Positions 51,847 through 59,965 of a stretch of DNA of 64,000 nucleotides are shown here, in pieces; positions within the stretch are counted from its first letter, which is position 1; the number at the start of each line of letters is the position of its first letter. Below the pieces are notes generated by a model. It searched no databases. It saw nothing but the letters and a program-made list of their open reading frames with translations, and was not told the DNA's origin. The translations under genes were made by a program, and so were the position numbers. Source of the DNA: Variovorax paradoxus (GTDB taxonomy: Bacteria > Pseudomonadota > Gammaproteobacteria > Burkholderiales > Burkholderiaceae_C); assembly GCF_009498455.1 (NCBI RefSeq), contig NZ_CP045644.1:3289001-3353000 (forward strand), in the 5' to 3' direction.

Positions 51847-52986
51847 TCAGAGTTTTCTGGAGATGAGGTCGCGCTGCGTTTCGTTGCTTCCGCCGAACAC
51901 GCGCGTGATGCGGTAGTCGGTGAAGGCGCGGGCAATCGGGTACTCCAGCATGTAGCCGTAGCCACCATGCAGCTGCACCATGTCGTCGATGCACTTCCAC
52001 AGCGTTTCGGTCGCGAAGAGCTTGGCGATGGCCGCCTCCTGCACGCTGATGCGCCGGCGCATGTGCTCGCCGATGTAGTAGTCGACCAGCGTGCGGGCTG
52101 CCACCGCCTGTGCCTTGATGTCGGCCAGCTTGAACTTGGTGTTCTGGAAGTCCCACACCGTGCCGTCGAAGGCCTTGCGCTCCTTCACGTACTCCAGCGT
52201 CTGCTCCAGCAGGCGCTCGAGCTTGGCGGCGCTGTACACGGCGATGATCAGGCGCTCCTGCGCCAGCTCCTGCATCAGGCAGACGAAGCCCTTGTTCTCT
52301 TCGCCCAGCAGGTTGTCGACCGGCACGCGCACGTTGTCGAAGAACAGCTCGGTGGTGTCGGCGGCCGGCTGGCCCACCTTGTCGAGCTTGCGCCCGCGCC
52401 GAAACCCCGCGCGGTCGGCTTCGACCATGATCAGGCTCACGCCCTTGCTGCCGGCGCTCGGGTCGGTCTTGCAGGCCACCAGCACCATGTCGCAGTTCAG
52501 GCCGTTGCTGATGAAGGTCTTGCTGCCGTTGATGACGTACTCGTCGCCGTCGCGCACCGCGCTCGTGCGGATCGACTTCAGGTCGGAGCCCGTGCCCGGC
52601 TCGGTCATGGCGATGGCCATGATGGTCTCGCCGCGGCAGATCTTGGGCAGCCAGCGCTGCTTCTGTTCCTCGGTGCCGAAGCGCACGATGTACGGCGCGG
52701 TGATGTCCGAATGCACCGACAGGCTGAAGCCCGAGACACCCGAGCGGTGCAGCTCTTCGGCCAGCACGCAGGAGTGGCCGAAATCGCCGCCGCCGCCGCC
52801 GTATTCGGTCGGCACGGTGACGCACAGCAGCCCTTCGCGGCCGGCCTTGAGCCAGGTCTCGCGGTCGGTGCGGCCGGCGGCGTCCCACGCGGCCTGGCGC
52901 GGCAGGCATTCGCGCTCGAAAAATCGCCGTGCGGTGTCGCGCAGCATCTCGTGGTCTTCGCGGTACACGGTGCGGTGGATGTTCAC
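51847..52986 (-). CDS. Acyl-CoA dehydrogenase, paralogue of the 19926 gene (GTG start)
   Basis: A 379-residue acyl-CoA dehydrogenase of exactly the same length as its paralogue at 19926 and alike throughout (RETWLKAGREGLLCVTVPTE, MTEPGTGSDLKSIRTSAVRD, LHGGYGYMLEYPIARAFTD). It starts with GTG at 52986, with AAGGAG six bases upstream. The C-terminal position is Gly (VFGGSNETQ), so the base is likely the Glu in LAQERLIIAV. It is the first gene of the nine-gene minus module and is divergent from the second LuxR regulator, with a dyad operator between. Confidence 0.94.
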   Translation of the reverse strand: MNIHRTVYREDHEMLRDTARRFFERECLPRQAAWDAAGRTDRETWLKAGREGLLCVTVPTEYGGGGGDFGHSCVLAEELHRSGVSGFSLSVHSDITAPYIVRFGTEEQKQRWLPKICRGETIMAIAMTEPGTGSDLKSIRTSAVRDGDEYVINGSKTFISNGLNCDMVLVACKTDPSAGSKGVSLIMVEADRAGFRRGRKLDKVGQPAADTTELFFDNVRVPVDNLLGEENKGFVCLMQELAQERLIIAVYSAAKLERLLEQTLEYVKERKAFDGTVWDFQNTKFKLADIKAQAVAARTLVDYYIGEHMRRRISVQEAAIAKLFATETLWKCIDDMVQLHGGYGYMLEYPIARAFTDYRITRVFGGSNETQRDLISRKL

Positions 52987-53037
52987 GGGGTCTCCTTGTC
53001 TTGCAGCGATTCTGGGCGCCGCACCCCCTTAACCCCA

Positions 53038-53054
53038 CTACCCAGATCGGGTGG
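53038..53054. promoter_or_regulatory. Dyad operator in the dehydrogenase/LuxR divergent promoter
   Basis: CTACCCAGATCGGGTGG fits CYACCC-N5-GGGTRG in both arms. It lies 52 bases upstream of the dehydrogenase GTG (52986) and 29 bases upstream of the LuxR start (53083) in a gap of only 96 bases, so one bound dimer could affect both genes. Confidence 0.6.
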
Positions 53055-53082
53055 CGGGCGGGCCACAATGCCGGCCAGAGAC

Positions 53083-55887
53083 ATGCAGAACAAGCCACTT
53101 TCCCCCTCGCGTTCGCCCGACGCCTCCGGGCTCAAGGCCCTGGTCGCCACCAAGATGGTCCCCCCCCGCAGCGCCGGGCGCGCCGTGGCCCGCGAGGCGT
53201 TGCTGGCCCGGCTGATGGAGGGGCGCCGCCGCCGTTGCGTCGTGCTGCAGGGCCCGGCCGGTTGCGGCAAGACCACCACCCTGGTCGCGTGGCGACAGGC
53301 GCTGCTGCCGCTGGGCTTCGACGTCGCCTGGCTCAGCCTCACGCCCGAGGACAACGAGCCCACCCGCCTGCTGGACTACCTGCTGGCCAGCGTGGCGCAG
53401 GTGGCACCGGTCGCCACCCAGGAAGCCGCCGACTACGCCGGCCGCGGCGTCGACAGCGAGGCCGTCGAGCGCGCGCTGATCGCGCTGGTGCGCGGCATTG
53501 CCGCCCATCCGCGCGAGCTGGTGCTGGTGCTCGACGACCTGCAGCACCTCATGGACGCGCGCCTGCACGAGGCGCTGCAATGGCTGCTGGACTACGCGCC
53601 GGGCAACCTGCACCTGGCCATGGCTTCGCGCGGCGCGCTGCCGCTGTCGCTCGACCGCCTGCGCGCCGAAGGCCAGGTGCTCGAGATCGACGTGCGCGAG
53701 CTGCGCTTTTCGCCGGCCGAGTCCGAGCGCTTCCTGCAGTCGCAACTGGGGAGCATCGCGCCGCGCGATGCGCTGGCGCTGCACGAGCTGTGCGACGGCT
53801 GGGCCGCCGGCCTGCAGCTGCTGGCCATCAACTGGAAGAAGCGTCGCCAGGAACTGGGTGTGGGCCAGGGCCAGGTGCCAGGCGACTTCGTGCGCGCCCA
53901 CGTGCAAGACCCGCAGGCCTTCGCCGCCTATTTCGAGAAGGAAGTGCTGTCGCACCTGGCGCCGGCCGATCTCGATCTGCTGATCAGCGTGTCGGCCTGC
54001 AGCCGCTTCTGCGCGCCGCTGTGCGCGGCCTTGCTCGGCCGGCCCGTGGACGACCCCGCCACGGCGCCGCTGCTGGCGCGGCTGGAGGGCGAGAACCTGT
54101 TCATCGTGCCGATCGAGACCAGCGCCGAGCGCGAGACCTGGTACCGCCTGCACCCGCTGCTGCGCGAAACCCTGCGCGGGCGCCTGCGCCAGCGCAGCGA
54201 GGCCGGGCAACGCGCGGTGCACCGCATCGCGTGGCAGTGGTTTCGCGACCACGGCCTCATCGACGAGGCCGTGCGCCAGGCCGTGGCCGCGGGCGAGGGC
54301 GCGGCGGCCGCGGCGCTGGTCGAGAAGTCGGCCCATGGCCTGGCCGTGCGCGGCGAGCTGCGCAAGCTGATCGGCCTTGTGCGCCAGCTGCCGCCGGCCG
54401 AAGTGCAGGCGCGCATCGGGCTGCGGCTGTGGATGATCCGCATAGAACTGTTCGCGCGGGAGCTGGATGCTTTCTCTGCTCACATCGCGCGCCTGCGGCC
54501 CGACATTCCGCCGGACGACGCCATCAGCCACTACTGGCTCACGCTGCTCGAAGCCTCGCTGGCCTTGCAGCGCGACGACACCGACGCCGCCATGGCGCTG
54601 CTGCCGCGCCTGCAGGCTGCGCCCGAAGGCGCGGACGCGCTGGCCACGGGGGCGCGCGACAACATCCTGTCCTGGCTGTACATGCACCGCGGCGACTACG
54701 AGCGCGCGCGGCGCGTGCAGCAGGACAACCCGATCCGCCTGATCGACGGCGAGCCCTTGCGCGGCAGCTCGTCGGGCACGCTGCAAGGCCGCAGCCTGGC
54801 CGGCCTGAGCTACGCCATGGAGGGCCGCATGACCCAGGCCGAGCGTGTCTACCGCGACGTGCTGCGCGAAGCCAACGAGGGCGGCAGTGCCTGCGTCGAT
54901 GCCACCTACCTGTCGACCGCGCTGCTGGGCGAGGTGCTCTACGAGCACGGCGAGACCGAGGCCGCGGTGGCGCTGCTCGAAGACCGTGTGGACGCGCTGG
55001 AGCGCGTGTCCATTCCCGACTCGGTGCTGCGCGTGCACCGCTCGCTCGCTGCCGCGCACTGGGCGGCCGGGCGACGGATGGAAGCCATGGCCTGGCTGGA
55101 GCGGCTGGAAGACTACAGCGCCGCGTTGGGCCTGGACCGGCTGCTGGTGCACAGCCTCACGATGCAGGTGCACTACCGCCTGCAGATGGGCGACCCGGCC
55201 GCCGCCGAAGTGGCGCTGTCGCGCGCCAACGAGATCGACGCGCGCCATGCCGATGCCGCGCACAGCGCACTCGGCGAGATTGCCGTGGTGGCCGAGCGCG
55301 CGCGCATCCGCTGGGCGCTTGCCCGCGGCGACACGGACGATGCGGCGCGCAGGATCGAAGCGCTGATAGCGAACATCGCGCTGCGCGGACGGCAACGGTT
55401 GATCGCGCAGATGAAGCTGCTGCAGGCCCTGATCGAGCAACGCAGGGGCAGGGCGCAGGCCTCGCGGGAATGCACGCTGGCGGCCTTGCGCAGCGGCCAC
55501 CGGCTGGGTCTGGTGCGCAGCCTGCTCGACGCGGACCCGGCGGTGATGACGCTGGTGGCGGAAGTGGCGAAGGACGCATCGCTGGACCCGGTGCTCGGTT
55601 TCTATGCAGAGCGCCTGGGACGCGCGGGACTCGTGCCTGTCGCTGCCGATGCGACGGTCTCGGTGGGTGTGGCCCCCGAGGCGGGCAGGCGCCCGGTCGA
55701 GCCGTTGAGCGACCGCGAGCGCGACGTGCTGGGCTTGCTCGCGCAGGCGATGCCCAACAAGAAGATCGCGCTGGCACTGGGGCTGTCCATCGACACCGTG
55801 AAATGGCATCTGAAGAACATCTACGGGAAGCTTGGGGTGGCGGGGCGGGACGAGGCAGTGGCGTGGATGCTGGGGAGGCAGGGGTAG
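53083..55887 (+). CDS. MalT-like (LAL) LuxR-family ATP-dependent regulator, copy 2
   Basis: A 934-residue MalT-type regulator, clearly paralogous to the 25854-28685 gene. Walker A is GPAGCGKT at residues 57-64, Walker B is LVLVLDDLQHL, then YRLHPLLRETLRGRLRQR, a long TPR-like region, and the C-terminal LuxR domain (LSDRERDVLGLLAQAMPNKK, LGLSIDTVKWHLKNIYGKLG). Possible starts are 53083 (MQNKPLSP) and 53068 (MPARDMQN); both have weak ribosome sites. The much longer open frame upstream is antisense to the dehydrogenase and is ignored. It is divergent from the nine-gene module and is its probable activator; a dyad operator lies 29 bases upstream. Confidence 0.92.
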   Translation: MQNKPLSPSRSPDASGLKALVATKMVPPRSAGRAVAREALLARLMEGRRRRCVVLQGPAGCGKTTTLVAWRQALLPLGFDVAWLSLTPEDNEPTRLLDYLLASVAQVAPVATQEAADYAGRGVDSEAVERALIALVRGIAAHPRELVLVLDDLQHLMDARLHEALQWLLDYAPGNLHLAMASRGALPLSLDRLRAEGQVLEIDVRELRFSPAESERFLQSQLGSIAPRDALALHELCDGWAAGLQLLAINWKKRRQELGVGQGQVPGDFVRAHVQDPQAFAAYFEKEVLSHLAPADLDLLISVSACSRFCAPLCAALLGRPVDDPATAPLLARLEGENLFIVPIETSAERETWYRLHPLLRETLRGRLRQRSEAGQRAVHRIAWQWFRDHGLIDEAVRQAVAAGEGAAAAALVEKSAHGLAVRGELRKLIGLVRQLPPAEVQARIGLRLWMIRIELFARELDAFSAHIARLRPDIPPDDAISHYWLTLLEASLALQRDDTDAAMALLPRLQAAPEGADALATGARDNILSWLYMHRGDYERARRVQQDNPIRLIDGEPLRGSSSGTLQGRSLAGLSYAMEGRMTQAERVYRDVLREANEGGSACVDATYLSTALLGEVLYEHGETEAAVALLEDRVDALERVSIPDSVLRVHRSLAAAHWAAGRRMEAMAWLERLEDYSAALGLDRLLVHSLTMQVHYRLQMGDPAAAEVALSRANEIDARHADAAHSALGEIAVVAERARIRWALARGDTDDAARRIEALIANIALRGRQRLIAQMKLLQALIEQRRGRAQASRECTLAALRSGHRLGLVRSLLDADPAVMTLVAEVAKDASLDPVLGFYAERLGRAGLVPVAADATVSVGVAPEAGRRPVEPLSDRERDVLGLLAQAMPNKKIALALGLSIDTVKWHLKNIYGKLGVAGRDEAVAWMLGRQG

Positions 55888-55912
55888 GGCGCTTCTCGTT
55901 TCGGCACTGGAA

Positions 55913-55927
55913 CGTCTGGACCAGACG
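55913..55927. other. 15-base palindrome after the LuxR gene
   Basis: CGTCTGGACCAGACG has perfect seven-base arms around one base, 26 bases past the LuxR stop and 170 bases before the AraC start. It has no T tract. It may be an AraC-region operator or chance; the rest of 55888-56097 shows nothing I can name. Confidence 0.3.
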
Positions 55928-56097
55928 GGTTGCCGGTCAAGAATTCCAGCAGCCGTGCTGCGCGGGCAGCGTTGGAGGCTCTCCGGCAGTCACGGATTCT
56001 TGTGCAAAGGCGCTCATCGATCGCACAATTCGGGCGCGGGCGCGTCCTTTCAAGGCGGGGCGTGCGACCTGCTCCAAAACGCCTGTGCCAGCAACGC

Positions 56098-57021
56098 ATG
56101 AAAACCGCAGCATCTTCGAGCGTGCGTGAGACGCTCACCGCGGACATCACCCACGGTATCGCTCAACGCTCAGAGATCACGCTCCTGGACGACAGCATTC
56201 CGTTGCGCTGGCGGTCGCTCTACGCTTGGCTGGTCCGTGAGACGCCGTGGAGTGCGGAGCTTCCGACCGCGTCGGCGCCTGGCATTGCCTTCTGCCTGGG
56301 ACACTCCTGCCGTGTGACACGCACCATCGAAGCACGGCGTCAACAGGAGACCCTGCGACCGCGCCAGTTCAGTGTGTTGCCTGCTCACCTCCATTCGCAA
56401 TGGACGATTGCCGGCAGCCCGGAAATCCTTCACCTCTATGTGCATTCGGCCGCGTTCGATGCCGTAGCCAATGACTTGTTCGATCGGGCCGGTGGGGACG
56501 TAGAACTCTTGCCGCGCCTGTGCGAGCATGACCCTGTCATCGAGCACATCGCCAGCACGGTCTTGATCCTTCTGCGGGAGAAGGATCCGCAAAGCCGGCT
56601 GCAGGCCGACCACTTGGCGTACCTGCTGGCAGGCCGCCTTGTCAGTCGTCACTCGAACCTCAGCACCCGAGCGGCATCGGCGCCGCTCACCATTGCTGCG
56701 CATCAATGGAGGCGAATGCTCGACTTCGTTGAGGCCCATCTTGCCGAGGATCTTTCACTCGAAGCGCTCGCGAGTTGCGCGGGCATCCATCCTTCGCATG
56801 TCTGGCGCGCATTCCGTGCCAATCTGGGCACCAGTCCGCACCGCTATGTGGTGTCGCAACGCCTCGAGCGCGCGCGCCACCTGCTCGAGCACACGGCAGA
56901 CCCCCTGGCCGAGGTGGCATTGCGCGTGGGCTTCTCGAGCCAGAGCCACCTCGCCGCCGCCTTCAAGAAGGACTGTGGCATGACCCCTGTGCAGTACAGA
57001 AGAGAGTTTTTCAGGGCCTGA
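56098..57021 (+). CDS. AraC-family transcriptional regulator
   Basis: A 307-residue AraC-type regulator. An N-terminal cupin-like sensor (APGIAFCLGHSCRVTRTIEA, RPRQFSVLPAHLHSQWTI) precedes a C-terminal double helix-turn-helix (DLSLEALASCAGIHPSHVWR, then ALRVGFSSQSHLAAAFKKDC and MTPVQYRREF). The start at 56098 (MKTAASSSVRE) begins the conserved part; no strong ribosome site is seen. It converges with the nitrilase gene 49 bases away. AraC-type proteins are known regulators of nitrilase genes (NitR of Rhodococcus), so it may sense a nitrile or the product acid. Confidence 0.88.
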   Translation: MKTAASSSVRETLTADITHGIAQRSEITLLDDSIPLRWRSLYAWLVRETPWSAELPTASAPGIAFCLGHSCRVTRTIEARRQQETLRPRQFSVLPAHLHSQWTIAGSPEILHLYVHSAAFDAVANDLFDRAGGDVELLPRLCEHDPVIEHIASTVLILLREKDPQSRLQADHLAYLLAGRLVSRHSNLSTRAASAPLTIAAHQWRRMLDFVEAHLAEDLSLEALASCAGIHPSHVWRAFRANLGTSPHRYVVSQRLERARHLLEHTADPLAEVALRVGFSSQSHLAAAFKKDCGMTPVQYRREFFRA

Positions 57022-57070
57022 CCCGGTGACCCAGGGCAGCGCTTCCGATGCCCATTGAACCCTTGCGCCT

Positions 57071-58072
57071 CTAGAGTTCACCGGGGTGCGCTGTGGCGGG
57101 GACCACGGCGTCTGCCACCGTTTGGGCGGGCAATGTCGTTTGCGGCGTCCTGATGATGTCGAACATGAAGACATCAGGCCGTCCATAGTGACCTGCGCCA
57201 TCCGCGAAGAACTTGGCAAAGGGGATGAGGGAGAGGTCAAGGTCCGCGTAGAGCACCTTCTCCGTGTCGCGATGCGGCTCGGCCAGCCACTTTCCATTGG
57301 GTCCCATGAAGCCCGTGAAGCCACCGCCAAGTGTGGGCGCGTCGGGGCCGGGCTTGACACCAAGACGCTCGATGATCTCCTCGGAGATGCGCCCTTGGAC
57401 CAGGATCACATAGGTTTGCGCACAGATGGCATGGGCTGCTGCGAGGGTCGTCGCGTAGTGGTCGAAGTCGCCCGCGTTGGGGTCGCCATGCGTTGCATTG
57501 ATGGCAGGCCAGGAAGCCACATGGATCTGCTCTCCCATGGCCGCGAGCGCGTGCCTGTTGAGATCCATGCTGTGCTCGAAGCAGATCAATCCGCCGACCT
57601 TGGCGAAACCCGTGTCGATCACGAAGACGTCACGCCTGTCGCCGCGGCCCCAGACCGTGCGCTCGGCGTTGGTCGGGTGCAGTTTGCGGTGCTTTGCGGC
57701 GAGGCGTCCCTCCGGGGAGAACCAGGCCATGGTGTTGTAGAGCGTTCCGCCCTCGCGTTCGTTGACGCCCAGGCAGACCCAGACGCCCGCCTCTTGTGCG
57801 GCGGCAGCGATGGCATTCGCCTGGGGGCTAGGGAATTCGATCGCATGGCGGTAAAGCTCCGCGAAGAGCGGGGCCGCGTATTTGGACGTGTGAGACCAGA
57901 TCCAGTGCGGGTACCCGGGCAGGAAGGTCTCGGGGAATGCGACAAGCCTCGCGCCGCCAGCCCCCGCTTGATGAATGAACTCGACAGTTCGGCGGACGCC
58001 GGCCTCGAGGTCGAGGAAGGGGGCGGCAGCGTGAACGGCTGCGACGCGAATGGTTTCGAAGGAAGTCGTCAT
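57071..58072 (-). CDS. Nitrilase-family C-N hydrolase
   Basis: A 333-residue nitrilase-superfamily enzyme with the Glu-Lys-Cys triad: Glu48 in VAFPETFLPGYPHWIW, Lys130 in KHRKLHPTNAERTVWGRGD and Cys164 in GGLICFEHSMDLNR. The HPTNAERTVWGRGD stretch is typical of true nitrilases, which convert a nitrile to its acid and ammonia. The usual CWEH is CFEH here. The start is 58072 (MTTSFETIRVAAVHAA). It is divergent from an acyl-CoA ligase with a dyad operator between, which suggests that the acid it releases is then activated to its CoA ester. Confidence 0.92.
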   Translation of the reverse strand: MTTSFETIRVAAVHAAAPFLDLEAGVRRTVEFIHQAGAGGARLVAFPETFLPGYPHWIWSHTSKYAAPLFAELYRHAIEFPSPQANAIAAAAQEAGVWVCLGVNEREGGTLYNTMAWFSPEGRLAAKHRKLHPTNAERTVWGRGDRRDVFVIDTGFAKVGGLICFEHSMDLNRHALAAMGEQIHVASWPAINATHGDPNAGDFDHYATTLAAAHAICAQTYVILVQGRISEEIIERLGVKPGPDAPTLGGGFTGFMGPNGKWLAEPHRDTEKVLYADLDLSLIPFAKFFADGAGHYGRPDVFMFDIIRTPQTTLPAQTVADAVVPATAHPGEL

Positions 58073-58226
58073 GGCATGAAGGAAGTGAATGGCGAGCGAA
58101 GGTGCGGGCGCATATTCCGCCTGCGAGCGCACTGCGGGCTATCAGAATCCGCTCGCCGCCATCGAAATCTTCTCTTCCTGTTAATGCGGCACTGAATGTC
58201 GGCGTTCGCCACCGAACAGGCACGCC

Positions 58227-58243
58227 CCCCCCGATGCGGGTGG
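58227..58243. promoter_or_regulatory. Dyad operator in the nitrilase/ligase divergent promoter
   Basis: CCCCCCGATGCGGGTGG has a perfect right arm and one change on the left; its last 14 bases (CGATGCGGGTGG and the CC before them) equal the site at 5174 read on the other strand. It is 85 bases upstream of the ligase start (58328) and 155 from the nitrilase start (58072). Confidence 0.5.
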
Positions 58244-58327
58244 CCGCCTTCAGCATGTTCCGGTTGCCTACTCAAGCCCACGGGTCGAAATCCGCCCGCA
58301 GCCCTGAGAAACGAAAGCCCGGCCGCC

Positions 58328-59908
58328 ATGCACCCACCTCCCAGTCCGACCTTGCACCAAGGCTCCACCTTCGCCGAGCTCTACCGCTCTGCCTTCAAAG
58401 CCTTCTCCACCCGCGAGGCACTCGTGGGCGATGGCGTGCGCATGAGTTATCGTGAACTCGAACAAGGCTGCCATCGCATGGTGCGTTGTTTTCAAGGGAT
58501 GGGCCTTCGGCGACAAGACGGCATCGCCGTCCTGGCCGCCAACCGGCCCGAGTCGGTGATGGTCATCATCGCGGCGCACCTGATGGGGCTGGTCTACACG
58601 CCGCTGCATCCGCTGGGATCGGAAGAGGACCAGGCCTTCATCCTGAGCGACGTGAAGGCCAAGGCGCTGGTGGTCGACGTGTCGCACCATGCCGGGCGCG
58701 GGGCGGCACTGGCGCAGCGCCACCTGGTGCCGCATGTGCTGACGTTGGGGCCGGCTGCCTACGGCATCGACCTGCTCGCTGAATCGAGCGGCCTGGACGG
58801 CAGCGACATCGCGCTCGACGCGCAGCCGGACGACATCCTCAAGATCGCCTACAGCGGCGGCACCACGGGCCGCTCGAAGGGCATCGTGCATCACCAGCGC
58901 ACGGTGGTGACGTCGGCGCTGCAGCAGCTCGCGTGTTGGGAATGGCCGTCGGAGGTGCGCTTTCTGGCCGCCACGCCGGTGTCGCATGCAGCGGGCGCGA
59001 TGCTCCTCACGACCTTCCTGCAGGGCGGCACGGTGCATCTTCTCGAGCGCTTCAGCGTCGATGGTTTTCTGCAGACGGTCGCGGCCGAGCGCATCACCAC
59101 GACCTTCCTCGTGCCCACGCAGATCTACGGCTTGCTCGATGCCTCCGAGGCGCTGGCTACGCACGACGTGTCGAGCCTGCAACTCGTGCTGTACGGCGCC
59201 GCGCCGATGGCGCCGGCGCGCTTGCGACAGGCGCTGGGCCGGTTCGGTCCGGTGTTCGCGCAGGTCTACGGCCAGGCCGAGGCGCCGATGACCATCAGCT
59301 ACCTGCGTCGCGACGCGCACGATCTCGATCGCCCCGAGCGGCTGAGCAGTTGCGGCCGCAGCCTGCCGGGCAACCAGGTGCGCCTGCTCGACGCCCACCA
59401 TGCCGAGGTGCCGGTGGGCGAGATCGGCGAGCTGTGCGTGCGCGGCCCGCTGGTGATGTCCGGTTATCTGGATCGGCCCGAGGAAACGGCCAAGGCTTTC
59501 GCCGGCGACTGGCTGCACACCGGCGACATGGCGCGCCGCGATGCCGACGGCTACCTCTACCTGGTCGACCGCGCGAAGGACATGATCATCAGCGGCGGCT
59601 TCAACGTGTACTCCAGCGAGGTCGAGAGTTGCCTGGCGCAGCACCCGGGCGTGGCGCTGTCAGCGGTCATCGGCGTGCCGCACGAGAAGTGGGGCGAGGC
59701 GGTGATGGCGGTGGTGGTGCGCAAGAAAGAGGGCGCTCCGGTGGACGCCGCCGAGCTGATCGCCTTCGTCACCGAGCGCAAGGGCGTGGTGCAGGCGCCC
59801 AAGCTGGTGACCTTCGTCGACACGCTGCCGCTGACCGCGCTCGACAAGGTGGACAAGAAGGCGCTGCGTGCCAGGTACTGGACCGGGCAGGACAGGCAGG
59901 TCGGATAG
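58328..59908 (+). CDS. AMP-forming acyl-CoA ligase
   Basis: A 526-residue ANL-superfamily ligase. The nucleotide motif is AYSGGTTGRSKGIVHHQ, then AQVYGQAEAPMTISYL, HTGDMARRDADGYLYLVDR, MIISGGFNVYSSEVESCL, and a C-terminal lysine in TALDKVDKKALRARYW, where most relatives have TGK. The start at 58328 (MHPPPSPTLHQG) precedes the conserved N-terminus. It probably activates an acid, perhaps that released by the divergent nitrilase. It ends convergently with the Bug gene, with a terminator between. Confidence 0.91.
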   Translation: MHPPPSPTLHQGSTFAELYRSAFKAFSTREALVGDGVRMSYRELEQGCHRMVRCFQGMGLRRQDGIAVLAANRPESVMVIIAAHLMGLVYTPLHPLGSEEDQAFILSDVKAKALVVDVSHHAGRGAALAQRHLVPHVLTLGPAAYGIDLLAESSGLDGSDIALDAQPDDILKIAYSGGTTGRSKGIVHHQRTVVTSALQQLACWEWPSEVRFLAATPVSHAAGAMLLTTFLQGGTVHLLERFSVDGFLQTVAAERITTTFLVPTQIYGLLDASEALATHDVSSLQLVLYGAAPMAPARLRQALGRFGPVFAQVYGQAEAPMTISYLRRDAHDLDRPERLSSCGRSLPGNQVRLLDAHHAEVPVGEIGELCVRGPLVMSGYLDRPEETAKAFAGDWLHTGDMARRDADGYLYLVDRAKDMIISGGFNVYSSEVESCLAQHPGVALSAVIGVPHEKWGEAVMAVVVRKKEGAPVDAAELIAFVTERKGVVQAPKLVTFVDTLPLTALDKVDKKALRARYWTGQDRQVG

Positions 59909-59915
59909 AAGACAG

Positions 59916-59941
59916 AAAAACGGCCGCACGCGGCGGCCGTT
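59916..59941 (-). terminator. Intrinsic terminator of the Bug transcript
   Basis: AACGGCCGC and GCGGCCGTT (59919-59927, 59933-59941) form a nine-base GC-rich stem with a five-base loop. Read on the minus strand the stem runs into TTTTT (59920-59916), a good rho-independent terminator 25 bases past the Bug stop. On the plus strand only TT follows, so it may also serve the convergent ligase weakly. Confidence 0.75.
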
Positions 59942-59965
59942 CGCATGTGTGTCGGCGCTTGCTCG

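Noticed and set aside
51967..53082. N-terminal extension of the second LuxR regulator to 1306 residues
   Set aside because: It is antisense to the dehydrogenase at 51847, which is conserved along its whole length.
55913..55927. Palindrome after the second LuxR gene as an intrinsic terminator
   Set aside because: The arms leave a one-base loop and no T tract follows; only a possible protein site remains.
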